NCBI GenBank assembly: GCA_035275065.1
Contig: DATENM010000102.1
Span: 78,011 to 142,010 of the forward strand
Source: Blastocatellia bacterium
GTDB taxonomy: Bacteria; Acidobacteriota; Blastocatellia; UBA7656
Direction of reading: 5' to 3'
DNA: 64,000 bases
Shown: positions 1 through 8,865 of the stretch, piece after piece
Layout: the number at the start of each line of letters is the position of its first letter
Numbering within the stretch: the first letter of the stretch is position 1
Position numbers and translations under genes: made by a program
The notes under the pieces: generated by a model
Databases searched by the model: none
What the model saw: the letters and a program-made list of their open reading frames with translations, nothing else
What the model was told of the DNA's origin: nothing

Positions 1-1
1 C

Positions 2-2065
2 TTCGTCAACAACCTCGACCTCGAAGTCACGGCCGGCGGCAATACTTACAAGGGCAACGTCTTCAGCGGCCCCAACTCGGCGACCGGTGGCAGCGCCGAC
101 ACGGCCAACAACGTCGAGAGCGTCTTCATTCCGGCGGGCGTCAGCGGCCCCGTGCTGGTGCGCGTTAAGGCGACCAACATCGCCGGCGACGGCGTCCCCG
201 GCGTCGGCGGCGCGCCCGATCAGGACTACGCCCTGGTCATTACCAACGTGACCCCGGCGGGTGCCGCGCCGATCCTCGCGGCGGCAAGCGCGACGCTGGG
301 CAGTGAAAGCTGCACCCCGGCTAATGGCGCGATTGATCCGGGTGAAAGCGTCACCGTCAGCCTCTGCATCCAGGACGTTGGCAACGCCGACACCACCGCG
401 GCCATGACCGGGACGTTGCAGGCGACCGGCGGGGTGACCTCTCCGAGCGGCGCGCAAACCTACGGCGTGGTGACGCAAGGCGGCCCGCCGGTATGCCGCA
501 ACTTCACCTTCACCGCCGCCGGCAGTTGCGGCGGCACGCTCACGGCGACCGTTCACTTCCAGGACGGCGCCAACGATCTCGGTAATGTTACCTACACGTT
601 CACCCTGGGCGCGCTCAATACCGTCTTCTCGGAGAACTTTGACGGCGCGACCGCCCCTGGGCTGCCCGCTGGCTGGACGACGTCGTTTGTCAATGGGGCA
701 AGCTGTGCGCAGGGCAACAACTGGACGACGGCGACCACCAACTCGCCGCCGTCCGCGCCAAACGCCGCTTTCCACAACAACCCGACATGCATCACCGATA
801 ACTATCTGGTGTCGCCTTCGATTAACATCACGTCGGCTAACGCGGTGTTATCCTTCAAAAACGCTTTTAACTGGGAGGGAAGCGGCTCGAGATTTGATGG
901 CTCCGTTCTTGAAGTCTCGACCGATGGCGGCATCACATGGGCCGACATCACTAGCGGTGGCATCGGCGGCAGCTTCGCGGCGGGCGGCTACAATGGCACG
1001 ATCAGCACCGGCTTCAACAATCCGCTTGGCGGTCGTCAGGCGTGGACGTCGCTCAGTGGTGGCACGACGGCGGCGCCTGCCTTCATCACCAGCACAGTCA
1101 ACCTCGGGGCGGTCCTTTCTGGCAAGACGATCAAGCTCAGGTGGCGCGCCGGTTCCGACACCTCGTTAGCAGCCAGTGGCCTATCCGGTCAGTGGATTGA
1201 TAGCATCACGATCACCGACGGCTACGTCTGCTGTAGTTCAGTGGTGCCTTGCCAGATCACCTGTCCGGCCAACATCACGAAGGACAGCGACCCGAACCAG
1301 TGCGGCGCGACCGTCAACTACTCGGCACCGATGGCCACAGGCACCTGTGGCCCGGTGACCTGTACGCCGCCTAGTGGGTTGTTCTTCCCGAAGGGCACCA
1401 CCACCGTCAACTGCGTTGTTGGCCCCAGCGCCGCAGCGGCGCAACCGAGCGGCGATAGCGCGCCGCCAAGCTGCACGTTTACCGTCACCGTAAACGACAC
1501 CCAGCCGCCTTCGATCACCTGCCCGACCAACGTCAGTGCCGTGACCGCAGTACCGGGAGTGTTGACGACGGTGGTGACCTACCCGCCGCCGGTGGCGTCG
1601 GACAACTGCCCCGGCGTGACCACCGCTTGCACGCCGCCGTCAGGCTCGACCTTCGCCCTGGGGACCACCACCGTTACCTGCACGGCGACCGACACTTCAG
1701 GCAACACCGCGACGTGCAGCTTCACCATCTCAGTCTTTGACGGCAGGTTGCAGGATGACTCCGAGGGCTGCAACAACACGGTGTTGTTCAACACGATCAC
1801 GGGCGATTACCGCTGGTGCTGCCACGGTACGATCTTCACGGGTCGCGCCAAGGTGACGCGCGCCGGCAACACCTACACCCTGTCGCATGTTCCCGCAGAC
1901 CGGCGCGTGCAGATCAACCTCAACGCCGGTGGTTCGACGCCCAATGGCAATGCGTCGCTGCAAGTGCCGGCAGGCAAGACCATCTGCGTGATCAGTGATC
2001 GCGACATCCGCAATGACACATGCCTCTGCGGCGGCGCTGCGCCGCCAGGGCCAACACTGCGCTAA
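2..2065 (+). CDS. C-terminal part of a secreted S8-subtilase-like protein with HYR domains (5' end outside window)
   Basis: The frame is open to the left edge, so the N-terminus and any catalytic domain are missing. The first ~80 visible residues (FVNNLDLEV..., NNVESVFIPAG..., DYALVITN) match the beta-sandwich that follows the catalytic domain in many bacterial S8 proteases. After it come a CARDB-like segment, a jelly-roll or MAM-like segment starting near SENFDGATAPGLPAGW, and two HYR-type immunoglobulin-like repeats (CPANITKDSDPNQCG and CPTNVSAVTAVPG, each closing with a CTFTV/CSFTI strand). The tail is a small Cys-rich domain (WCCHGTIFTG, CVISDRDIRND). No protease residue is visible, so the protease assignment rests only on the post-catalytic sandwich. 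The protein is probably extracellular. A strong terminator follows. Confidence 0.7.
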   Translation, partial: FVNNLDLEVTAGGNTYKGNVFSGPNSATGGSADTANNVESVFIPAGVSGPVLVRVKATNIAGDGVPGVGGAPDQDYALVITNVTPAGAAPILAAASATLGSESCTPANGAIDPGESVTVSLCIQDVGNADTTAAMTGTLQATGGVTSPSGAQTYGVVTQGGPPVCRNFTFTAAGSCGGTLTATVHFQDGANDLGNVTYTFTLGALNTVFSENFDGATAPGLPAGWTTSFVNGASCAQGNNWTTATTNSPPSAPNAAFHNNPTCITDNYLVSPSINITSANAVLSFKNAFNWEGSGSRFDGSVLEVSTDGGITWADITSGGIGGSFAAGGYNGTISTGFNNPLGGRQAWTSLSGGTTAAPAFITSTVNLGAVLSGKTIKLRWRAGSDTSLAASGLSGQWIDSITITDGYVCCSSVVPCQITCPANITKDSDPNQCGATVNYSAPMATGTCGPVTCTPPSGLFFPKGTTTVNCVVGPSAAAAQPSGDSAPPSCTFTVTVNDTQPPSITCPTNVSAVTAVPGVLTTVVTYPPPVASDNCPGVTTACTPPSGSTFALGTTTVTCTATDTSGNTATCSFTISVFDGRLQDDSEGCNNTVLFNTITGDYRWCCHGTIFTGRAKVTRAGNTYTLSHVPADRRVQINLNAGGSTPNGNASLQVPAGKTICVISDRDIRNDTCLCGGAAPPGPTLR

Positions 2066-2109
2066 GGCGTAATCATCGATAAACAGGGAGGCTTCGGCTT
2101 CCCTTCAAC

Positions 2110-2146
2110 CGGGCCGGTTGCTTCGCGCAGCCGGCCCGCTTTTTTT
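2110..2146 (+). terminator. Rho-independent terminator after the subtilase-like gene
   Basis: A GGGCCGG arm (2111-2117) pairs with CCGGCCC (2131-2137) and is followed by seven T. It lies between the plus-strand gene ending at 2065 and the convergent folP gene. Confidence 0.8.
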
Positions 2147-2171
2147 GACTCTGAGAGGAAGGGCGAAGTTT

Positions 2172-3020
2172 TCAGGCGGCGACGATTGCATCGGCGACGC
2201 GAACCGCGTCCACGATCTCGCGCACGTCGTGAACGCGAATCAAGTGAGCGCCGCGCAGGATGGCGGCGGCAACAGAGGCGGCGGTGCCAAAGACGCGCTC
2301 CGTCTCATCGCGGCCCGTCAGCGCGCCGATGAAGCGCTTGCGCGAGGTGCCGATCAGCAACGGCAGATCGAATGACGCCAAACGACCGAGGTGATTTAAG
2401 ATGGCCAGGTTCTGCTCGACGGTTTTGCCGAAGCCGATGCCCGGATCGATGATGAGCTGTGCGCGGCTGACACCGCGCGCTTCGGCTTCACGGACGGCGA
2501 GATGCATGTCGCGGTCTATCTCGGCAAAGATGTCCGGGCTTGGCGCCATCTGCTGCATGGTCGCCGGCTCGCCGCGCATGTGCATGAGGATGAGCGCCGA
2601 CCGCGACCGGGCGGCGACTTCGGCAATCCGCGGATCAAAACGCAAGGCGCTGATGTCGTTAATCAGGCTGGCGCCGAGATCGATGGCGGCGCGCGCGACT
2701 TCGCTCTTGTAAGTATCAACGGCGATGGGGATGTGCAGGCGTTTGCCGAGCGCGCTCAAGACGGGCTGGAGGCGCGCCAGCTCGTCTTCGGCTGACACGC
2801 GCACCGAGCCGGGCCGCGTGCTTTCGCCGCCCACCTCGATGAGGTCGGCGCCGTCCGCCTGCATCTGCAAGGCGTGCTCGATGGCGGGGCCCGGCTGGTC
2901 ATACAGGCCGCCATCAGAAAACGAATCGGGCGTGACGTTCAAGACGCCAACGACCAGCGTTCGCAGGCCCACTTCCAGCCCCTTGCCGTCGGGCAGCGCA
3001 ATCCGAAAGGGCTTTCTCAT
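2172..3020 (-). CDS. folP: Dihydropteroate synthase
   Basis: Condenses 6-hydroxymethyl-dihydropterin diphosphate with p-aminobenzoate in cytoplasmic folate synthesis; the target of sulfonamides. The 282 residues form the expected TIM barrel with all family signatures in order: NVTPDSFSDGG at 28-38, GGESTRPGS at 64-72, VDTYKSE near 101, DPGIGFGKT at 192-200 and IGTSRKRFIG at 223-232, with RVHDV close to the C-terminus. Length is normal. It is transcribed divergently from the serine acetyltransferase gene, with about 130 bases between the two starts, which must hold both promoters. No other folate gene is adjacent. Identification is secure. Confidence 0.96.
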   Translation of the reverse strand: MRKPFRIALPDGKGLEVGLRTLVVGVLNVTPDSFSDGGLYDQPGPAIEHALQMQADGADLIEVGGESTRPGSVRVSAEDELARLQPVLSALGKRLHIPIAVDTYKSEVARAAIDLGASLINDISALRFDPRIAEVAARSRSALILMHMRGEPATMQQMAPSPDIFAEIDRDMHLAVREAEARGVSRAQLIIDPGIGFGKTVEQNLAILNHLGRLASFDLPLLIGTSRKRFIGALTGRDETERVFGTAASVAAAILRGAHLIRVHDVREIVDAVRVADAIVAA

Positions 3021-3148
3021 CGGGGTGAAGGCTAACGGTTCAGCGCGCCTCCGCGCAAGGCGTGGCGCACGCGGCGGCGGCGGTTGACAATGCCAGGGCT
3101 TCAGCGCAACATAACGCTTGCCTCAAGCGGCTAAGGGAGCGACGAGCG

Positions 3149-4096
3149 ATGACCGACAAGCACACCATCGCGGCGCAGCAGAACCGGCTGGCATCGATCA
3201 TGGAGCGCATCGCCGCTTCGTATGACGAAGTGACGCCGCGGATTCATCACCTCGACCGCATGCCGCTGCCATCGCGCAGCGACGCCGCCGCCATCATGGA
3301 GGCGCTCGAAGAGATCATCTTTCCGGGTTATTACAGCGCCGGCGGGGTCACGCATCACGGCATCATCTATCGCGTGCAGGAGCGCACGGGCTGGCTCTTC
3401 GAGCACCTGCGCGAGCAGATTTCGCGCAGCTTCCATCACATGAAGCACCTTGATGGCGAGCTGCCGTTTGCGACCGACGCCAGGGCCGAGGAATGCGCCT
3501 ATCAATTCCTCGAATCCCTGCCGCGCCTGCGGCAACGGCTGGCGCGCGACATTCAGGCGGCTTATGACGGCGACCCGGCGGCGCACTGCATCGATGAGAT
3601 CATCCTGAGCTACCCGGCGGCTTACGCCATCATGGCTTACCGCGCGGCGCACGAGCTACACCAGATGGAGGTGCCGATCTTGCCGCGGATGCTGACCGAG
3701 ATGGCGCACTCGCGCACAGGCATAGACATCCATCCGGGCGCACAGATCGGTGACAGCTTTTTCATCGATCACGGCACCGGCGTGGTGATCGGTGAAACGA
3801 CCGAGATCGGCAACCGCGTCAAGCTCTATCAAGGCGTGACGCTCGGCGCGCTGTCGTTCCCGAAAGATGAAACCGGCCGCCTGATCCGCGGCCAGAAGCG
3901 CCACCCGACGATTGAAGACAATGTGGTGATTTATGCCGGCGCCACCATCCTCGGCGGCGACACCGTGATTGGCGAAGCAAGCATTATCGGCGGCAATGTC
4001 TGGCTGACCGAGTCGGTGCCGCCCGGCTCGCGTGTTGTACAGGCCGAGCTGAAGCCGCGCCTGCTCGCGCCCCACGAACAGTTTCAAGAAGTCTAA
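3149..4096 (+). CDS. cysE: Serine O-acetyltransferase, EpsC/CysE type
   Basis: Transfers acetyl from acetyl-CoA to L-serine, the first step of cysteine synthesis. The N-terminal half is the helical SAT domain (LPRLRQRLARDIQAAYDGDP, SYPAAYAIMAYRAAHEL). From about residue 195 a left-handed beta-helix of hexapeptide repeats follows (GIDIHPGAQIG, GVVIGETTEIG, VVIYAGATILGG), containing the catalytic HPGA and DHGTGVVIGE motifs. The ATG at 3149 is preferred over in-frame codons further upstream because AAGGGAG lies about 10 bases before it; the upstream stretch is low-complexity and unlike the family. The gene ends five bases before a heptamer palindrome, so it is probably monocistronic. About 315 residues, as expected for the longer EpsC subfamily. 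Confidence 0.92.
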   Translation: MTDKHTIAAQQNRLASIMERIAASYDEVTPRIHHLDRMPLPSRSDAAAIMEALEEIIFPGYYSAGGVTHHGIIYRVQERTGWLFEHLREQISRSFHHMKHLDGELPFATDARAEECAYQFLESLPRLRQRLARDIQAAYDGDPAAHCIDEIILSYPAAYAIMAYRAAHELHQMEVPILPRMLTEMAHSRTGIDIHPGAQIGDSFFIDHGTGVVIGETTEIGNRVKLYQGVTLGALSFPKDETGRLIRGQKRHPTIEDNVVIYAGATILGGDTVIGEASIIGGNVWLTESVPPGSRVVQAELKPRLLAPHEQFQEV

Positions 4097-4101
4097 CTAC
4101 A

Positions 4102-4175
4102 GTGACAAGTGACGAGTGACAAGTGACAAGAGAACAGCGAATCCTTCTTGTCACTTGTCACTTGTCACTCGTCAC
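4102..4175. repeat. Heptamer palindrome element A (GTGACAA units)
   Basis: The left arm (4102-4130) has four phase-locked 7-mers, GTGACAA, GTGACGA, GTGACAA, GTGACAA. The right arm (4147-4175) is the same array inverted, and the loop is 16 nt. The variant unit GTGACGA is second from the outside on the left and outermost on the right, so arms can pair in more than one register. It starts five bases after a stop codon and ends 14 bases before the next start. One of six such elements in the window; it may also act as a terminator. Confidence 0.85.
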
Positions 4176-4189
4176 CTTCTCAATGACTG

Positions 4190-6145
4190 ATGACCTACTT
4201 TGAATCGCTGATCGCAATGGCCGAGCGCGCCGGGCTTCGCGCGCAAGCTTGCCACACTTTTCCAGACGTAAGATTCACTGCTCAACTGGCGCTGCCGTTC
4301 GAGGGCCTGCTGCCAGAAACCTATTCCGTCTGTGTGGCATCGCTCCCCTCCGGCGCGCAGGAACGCTTTGATCCGTTCAACGCAAAACGCAGAGACCGTC
4401 GCGCCCAGGAACGCCTGACCATGCAGCTCAAAGAGGCCGCCTGCCGACTTGACGACTCTGGTCTGATGTTCATCTATGGCCTGCCGCGCGAGCTGGCGCG
4501 GGCGGCGGTGGCGCTCGCAGAGACGTTGACGTTTCGCTACTGGATCGCCGTGCGAACCATGACGGCGACAAAGGCCGACGGCCTGCGGCCCGAGCATACA
4601 GGTTTGCTCGTTTTGGCAAAGCCGGGCGCGGCGCTTAACGCTTTGCGCATCCCTCACCCGCGTTGCCGCCACTGCGACCAGACGCTCAAGGACTGGGGCG
4701 GCAAGGCACACCTGATGCACCCCGAAGGCGTCAGGCTGTCGGATGTCTGGATGGACCTGATCGTTGATGCAAGCGACCTGATGCCTGCCGAGGTCTTCGA
4801 GCGTATTCTCGACCTCGCCGCAAGCCCGCAACGCCAATCGCTACTTCTGCTCTTTCCCGAAGAACTGCCGGCTCAGGCGACAACGGCTAGAGATTCGTCG
4901 CCGCTGATTCGTACCTTCGACCCCCTGGCCCATCAAGCGCCCCCTGGCGCTACCAGGCGGCGCGCCGTGCCGGATGATTTGCTTGATCGTTTGCACCGAG
5001 CGCCGTGTCTGGACGTGCTGCGCCGCATCCCTTCGGCAACCGTTGATCTGGCGTTTGCCGATCCCCCCTTCAATTTGACGAAAGGTTATGAAGGCTACAC
5101 GGACGATCTGGCGGCGCGCGACTATCTCGGCTGGTGCAAGCGCTGGCTGGTTGAATACGAGCGGGTGTTGAAACCGGGGGGCGCGCTCTTTGTCCTGAAT
5201 CTGCCGAAGTGGGCGGTTGGGTTGGCGGACTTTCTGTCGCGCAGCGCCAGCCTGTATTTGCAAAACTGGATTGTCTGGAATGCCCTGCCAGAGCCGAAAG
5301 GGGTGTTGATGCCGGCGCATTATGCGCTGCTTTATTTCACGAAAGGCGAGCGCCCGGCGCGGTTCAATTACTGCTCGATGGAACAGGGCTGGCAGCCGTT
5401 TGATGAAGCGGTATTCCCGCCTGACCGCGCCGACGTTTGCGCGCGCCGCTTCTGCCAGCGCCAGCGGCGCGCGTCGGCACAGCTCTGGCGCGGCGAACTG
5501 ACTGATATCTGGCACGACATTCACCGCGAGCGCCGCCCGATCAAGAAGACCGCCGGCGAAAAGGCTCACCCCTGCGCTACGCCCGAACGCTTGCTCGACC
5601 GCATCATCCGGCTGGCGACGACGCCGGGCGACATTGTGCTGGACGCGTTCGCCGGCACAGGCACGTCGGCGCTGGTCGCCGAGCGCTTGAATCGTCGCTA
5701 TATTGGCATCGAGCAGGCCGACGAATATCTGCACGTCGCCGACCGGCGGTTGAGCGAGAAGCGCTCATCGTGGCAGCGCACCACCCGAGCAGTCGAGCGC
5801 GGCAGCGCATCAAAGCGGGCTCTACAACTTGAGCTTAAACGCCTGACCTTGATGCTCGGGCGATTGCCAACGCTGGCCGACATTGCGCGGCTATCGAAAT
5901 TCACGCCGGCCATGTTCGAACAGGGATTCGATACCTGGAGCGAGGCGCTCAAGGCGGCGCGCAACGTCGTGGCATCTTTGCCTGATGTCGCGCAAGTATT
6001 GGTCGAGACCCAGCAGTTGGAAATGTTCGCGGCACAGCCGTTGAAGATCGCTGAAGGGACCGAAGGCGGCACCGTTGGCGTTTCAACGCCAACTGGAGCC
6101 GTCATCATAGAAGAAGATAACCCACCGACTTACCGGATCAGTTGA
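4190..6145 (+). CDS. Solitary beta-class N4/N6 DNA methyltransferase with degenerate N-terminal methylase-like domain
   Basis: The C-terminal two thirds is a site-specific amino-methyltransferase: catalytic motif DPPF at 291-294 precedes the AdoMet motif FAGTGTS at 487-493, the order that defines the beta class. The first ~270 residues look like a second methylase-related unit (FIYGLPRELARAAVALAE, CRHCDQTLKDWGGK, LSDVWMDLIVD) but show no DPPF/DPPY or FxGxG motif, so it is probably inactive and may help recognise target DNA. Residues ~550-600 (LMLGRLPTLADIARLSKFTP) resemble the winged-helix repeat found with homing endonucleases. No restriction enzyme or specificity subunit lies nearby, so this is an orphan methylase or a remnant of a modification system. 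An out-of-frame ATG lies seven bases upstream of the chosen start. Confidence 0.85.
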   Translation: MTYFESLIAMAERAGLRAQACHTFPDVRFTAQLALPFEGLLPETYSVCVASLPSGAQERFDPFNAKRRDRRAQERLTMQLKEAACRLDDSGLMFIYGLPRELARAAVALAETLTFRYWIAVRTMTATKADGLRPEHTGLLVLAKPGAALNALRIPHPRCRHCDQTLKDWGGKAHLMHPEGVRLSDVWMDLIVDASDLMPAEVFERILDLAASPQRQSLLLLFPEELPAQATTARDSSPLIRTFDPLAHQAPPGATRRRAVPDDLLDRLHRAPCLDVLRRIPSATVDLAFADPPFNLTKGYEGYTDDLAARDYLGWCKRWLVEYERVLKPGGALFVLNLPKWAVGLADFLSRSASLYLQNWIVWNALPEPKGVLMPAHYALLYFTKGERPARFNYCSMEQGWQPFDEAVFPPDRADVCARRFCQRQRRASAQLWRGELTDIWHDIHRERRPIKKTAGEKAHPCATPERLLDRIIRLATTPGDIVLDAFAGTGTSALVAERLNRRYIGIEQADEYLHVADRRLSEKRSSWQRTTRAVERGSASKRALQLELKRLTLMLGRLPTLADIARLSKFTPAMFEQGFDTWSEALKAARNVVASLPDVAQVLVETQQLEMFAAQPLKIAEGTEGGTVGVSTPTGAVIIEEDNPPTYRIS

Positions 6146-6152
6146 GGCAACG

Positions 6153-7361
6153 ATGCAACCTACCGAAAAACTCTATTTCACCGATTCCGATCTACTTGAT
6201 TTCGCGGCCACCGTCATTGCCGTGCAAGCGGCAGGGCAAGCCGATGACGTGATACTGGATCGCACGGCCTTTTATCCGACCGGCGGCGGCCAGCCGAACG
6301 ATACGGGGCGGCTTGATGAAGCTCGCGTTCTCGATGTGTTTGAAGACGACGCCGGCATGATTCATCACCTCGTCGAGCCGCAAGGGATCATGGCCATCGG
6401 TCAAACGGTGCAAGGTCGCATAGATCGCGCGCGGCGGCTCGACCACTTGCAACAGCACAGCGGCCAGCACATCCTCTCGCAAGCGTTTGTGCAGGCGTGC
6501 GGCGCGGAAACCCGCTCGTTTCACCTTGGCGCACGCGCCTCGACGATTGACATCGAGCTGGCATCACCGACCGACGACCATATGCGCGCGGCTGAAGAGA
6601 TTGCCAATGCCGTCATCTTTGAAGACCGCGCCATGCGCGTTCATCTGGTGAATGAAGCAGAGGCGCGGCAGTTGCCGCTGCGCAAAGAGGCCGCTGTCGA
6701 AGGGACGATTCGCGTCATCGAGATTACAGACTTCGACTGGTCGCCGTGCGGCGGCACGCACGCCAAACGCACTGGCCAGGTCGGCCTGATCGCCATCAAA
6801 GGCTACGAGCGCGCCAAGAAAATGACGCGGGTGGAATTCGTCTGCGGCCATCGAGCGCTCAACGAGTACCGCGCAGTCAGTAAGACGGCGCTGGCGGTCG
6901 CTCAGTTGTTCAGCGCCGAGCGCGACACGACGCCAGAGCTGGTATCGCGCGCCTTGCAAGAGACCCGCTCGCTGAAGAAGCGCCTGCGCGAGTTGCTCGA
7001 AATCACGGCCGGCGTCGAAGCTTCAGAGATGCTGGCAGCGGCAACGTCGGTCGGGAATTTCAAACTGGTGCGTGCTGCCTTTGATGATCGTGACCTTGAT
7101 GAAGTGCGGCTGCTGGCATCAAAGATCACCCAGAGCGAGGCGGCGGTGGCGCTATTGGGAACCCGAGAGGCGGGCGCGGCGCGGCTGGTCTTCGCGCGCT
7201 CGGCTTCGCTCGATCAGAACATGGGCCAGTTACTTGCGGAAGCCTGTCAGTTGTTGGGCGGGCGCGGCGGCGGCAGGCCAGAGCTAGCGCAAGGCGGCGG
7301 GCCGAATGCCGACAACTTAGAAGCGGCCATAAGCCTGGCAGCTGAAAAACTGCTGGCGTGA
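6153..7361 (+). CDS. AlaX-type alanyl-tRNA editing protein with DHHA1 domain
   Basis: A stand-alone relative of the AlaRS editing and C-Ala regions, expected to hydrolyse mischarged Ser-tRNA(Ala) or Gly-tRNA(Ala). The zinc-binding editing site is complete: HSGQH at 102-106 and C199-GGT-H203. An N-terminal beta-barrel carries FYPTGGGQPNDTG (40-52). A helical stretch near 255-300 leads to a DHHA1 domain ending in GGRGGGRPELAQGG, the glycine-rich tRNA-binding motif. No aminoacylation domain is present, which excludes alaS; 402 residues fits the long AlaX form. Start is seven bases after the methylase stop, so the two genes may be cotranscribed although their functions are unrelated. Confidence 0.9.
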   Translation: MQPTEKLYFTDSDLLDFAATVIAVQAAGQADDVILDRTAFYPTGGGQPNDTGRLDEARVLDVFEDDAGMIHHLVEPQGIMAIGQTVQGRIDRARRLDHLQQHSGQHILSQAFVQACGAETRSFHLGARASTIDIELASPTDDHMRAAEEIANAVIFEDRAMRVHLVNEAEARQLPLRKEAAVEGTIRVIEITDFDWSPCGGTHAKRTGQVGLIAIKGYERAKKMTRVEFVCGHRALNEYRAVSKTALAVAQLFSAERDTTPELVSRALQETRSLKKRLRELLEITAGVEASEMLAAATSVGNFKLVRAAFDDRDLDEVRLLASKITQSEAAVALLGTREAGAARLVFARSASLDQNMGQLLAEACQLLGGRGGGRPELAQGGGPNADNLEAAISLAAEKLLA

Positions 7362-7425
7362 GCGATCATGAATGATTCGGGGAAACTGCCGCAGAGGCTC
7401 GCTAGCGTGGGGGGAAGAAAGCGAC

Positions 7426-7803
7426 TCACTTGGCCAGGTACTTTGCCATCATATCGATCAGCATCGTGAAGTCTACGGGCTTCGGCGCGTAGTCTGTGCA
7501 GCCGGCGTCTTCGGCCTGCGTTTGAATGTCTATAAGGTCGTGGGCCGTCAAGGCGATGATCGGCACGCGCTTCATGGCATTGCTTTGGCGAATCTGCCGG
7601 GTGGCGCTCAATCCGTCGATGACCGGCAACGATAAATCCATCAGGATTAAGTCGGGCTTGTCGGCAAGCGCCCGCTCGATGGCCTGCGCGCCATCGGTGG
7701 CTTCGATGACTTCATAGCCTTCGAACTCTAACAGCTTGGACAGAGAGAAACGGCTGTCATCGAAATCGTCAACCAACAGGACACGCTTTGTAGAGTTCAT
7801 CAT
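7426..7803 (-). CDS. Single-domain response regulator (CheY-like)
   Basis: 125 residues forming one receiver domain: acidic pair D12-D13, phospho-acceptor D56 in LILMDLSLP, conserved Thr in IIALTAHD and Lys in APKPVD. There is no output domain, so it acts by protein-protein contact or phosphotransfer. GGGAAG lies 4-9 bases upstream of two consecutive ATG codons, so translation may begin at 7803 or 7800. It is divergent from the kinase-like/NtrC operon that begins about 500 bases away, and could take part in that phosphorelay, but this is only suggested by position. Confidence 0.9.
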   Translation of the reverse strand: MMNSTKRVLLVDDFDDSRFSLSKLLEFEGYEVIEATDGAQAIERALADKPDLILMDLSLPVIDGLSATRQIRQSNAMKRVPIIALTAHDLIDIQTQAEDAGCTDYAPKPVDFTMLIDMMAKYLAK

Positions 7804-8027
7804 TGATCTTCCCTTGTTCTAAGCGTCACTCGATCCCTAGTTTGACGAATCGGCGATCAAACGAGATGCCAATTCATTCGCTTATCATCTTTTTGCAACA
7901 TCTTGGCTTTGACCCATCATTCCGCCAATCGTACACAAAGCAGTCACAGCCTTCGGCAAAAGCGTCTCGATATATTGCAGCGCCGGCGTAGAAACTGTCG
8001 ATTCCTCGGCAATTTGCGCCCGCCTGC

Positions 8028-8043
8028 TGGCATACTGGTTGCC
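8028..8043 (+). promoter_or_regulatory. Sigma-54 (-24/-12) promoter upstream of the kinase-like/NtrC operon
   Basis: TGGCATA-CTGG-TTGCC matches the sigma-54 consensus TGGCAC(G/A)-N4-TTGC, with GG (8029-8030) and GC (8041-8042) exactly 12 bases apart. It lies in a 507-base gene-free stretch (7804-8310) and reads toward the ATG at 8311, giving a leader of about 255 nt. The downstream activator gene makes autoregulation plausible. I see no strong hairpin or ORF in the leader. Confidence 0.7.
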
Positions 8044-8310
8044 TATTGTACGACGGGCAATCAATTTGTCAAATAGTCGTGCGTATCGCAAAGTGACGAT
8101 CAAATGATAAACCGGCAGAGGTTCTTAAGAAAGACTTTAATTACAGTATACACTTGTTGCCTATCGCCATGCCGGGCACGAGACGAATTGATTCGCTGAA
8201 AGTCCGGAAGGAGCTTGCTTCATCACTCTTCCGCCGCAATTCAAACCAGACGAGCGCTGAAATGGCCGCCTTTGGCTTGTTGATTGGCGAAACCGATTGG
8301 ATTGATAGAT

Positions 8311-8865
8311 ATGACCGCACACGATTTTAGTGACGTCCCCCGCCTGAGCGACCCGACACTTGTAGTCTGCGATGCCGCGGGCAGAATTCTTGCGATTTCG
8401 GCGAACGCGCCGAAATCGCTTATCGTCTGCTCGCCGGTCGGCCACAAGCACTTTACTGAGGTCTTCGGCGAAAGTTCAGCCATCACCCGATGGCTGACGA
8501 ATCATCTCGGGCAAGGGCGACGCGCCGGCGATTACTTCGCCGAGCAGCAGGTCGAAAACGGCGCTGAAGTGTTGCACCTGCGCTTGGAGTCGCTGACCTG
8601 CGATGAAGAGTTGTACGGCTTCGCCTTGACGCTGACGCCGGCCAATCAGCGCGCCGGCACGCATCTGGAAGAAGGCGACGCGGTGGTTTATCGCAAGCAG
8701 TGGCACGAGATCAAGAACGCCATCGGCGCGATGAAACTCTATGCCACCTTTCTGACACGGAAACTGCCCGAAGGCGACGAGCGCCAGACGGTCGAGAAGA
8801 TGCTCGCCGGGATCAACGGGCTGAACGATTACCTAGCCAAAATTCGCAGAGGTGAAACCCAGTGA
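8311..8865 (+). CDS. Histidine-kinase-like protein: PAS-like sensor plus dimerisation/H-box, no ATPase domain
   Basis: About 184 residues. The first ~130 have a PAS-like pattern (LVVCDAAGRILAISANAPKSL, LYGFALTLTP). Residues ~140-180 form a helical hairpin with an H-box-like motif, KQWHEIKNAIGAMKLYATFL, followed by INGLNDYLAKIRR, as in the DHp domain of NtrB-type kinases. The reading frame then stops: there is no N, G1, F or G2 box, so it cannot bind ATP in the usual way. The stop overlaps the GTG start of the NtrC-type gene (GTGA), so both are translationally coupled and almost certainly functional partners. It may accept phosphate from another kinase or control the regulator by binding. ATG 8311 is preferred to a TTG 27 bases upstream. 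Confidence 0.75.
   Translation: MTAHDFSDVPRLSDPTLVVCDAAGRILAISANAPKSLIVCSPVGHKHFTEVFGESSAITRWLTNHLGQGRRAGDYFAEQQVENGAEVLHLRLESLTCDEELYGFALTLTPANQRAGTHLEEGDAVVYRKQWHEIKNAIGAMKLYATFLTRKLPEGDERQTVEKMLAGINGLNDYLAKIRRGETQ

Noticed and set aside
4841..5734. 297-codon minus-strand frame opposite the methylase
   Set aside because: Antisense shadow of the conserved methylase coding region.
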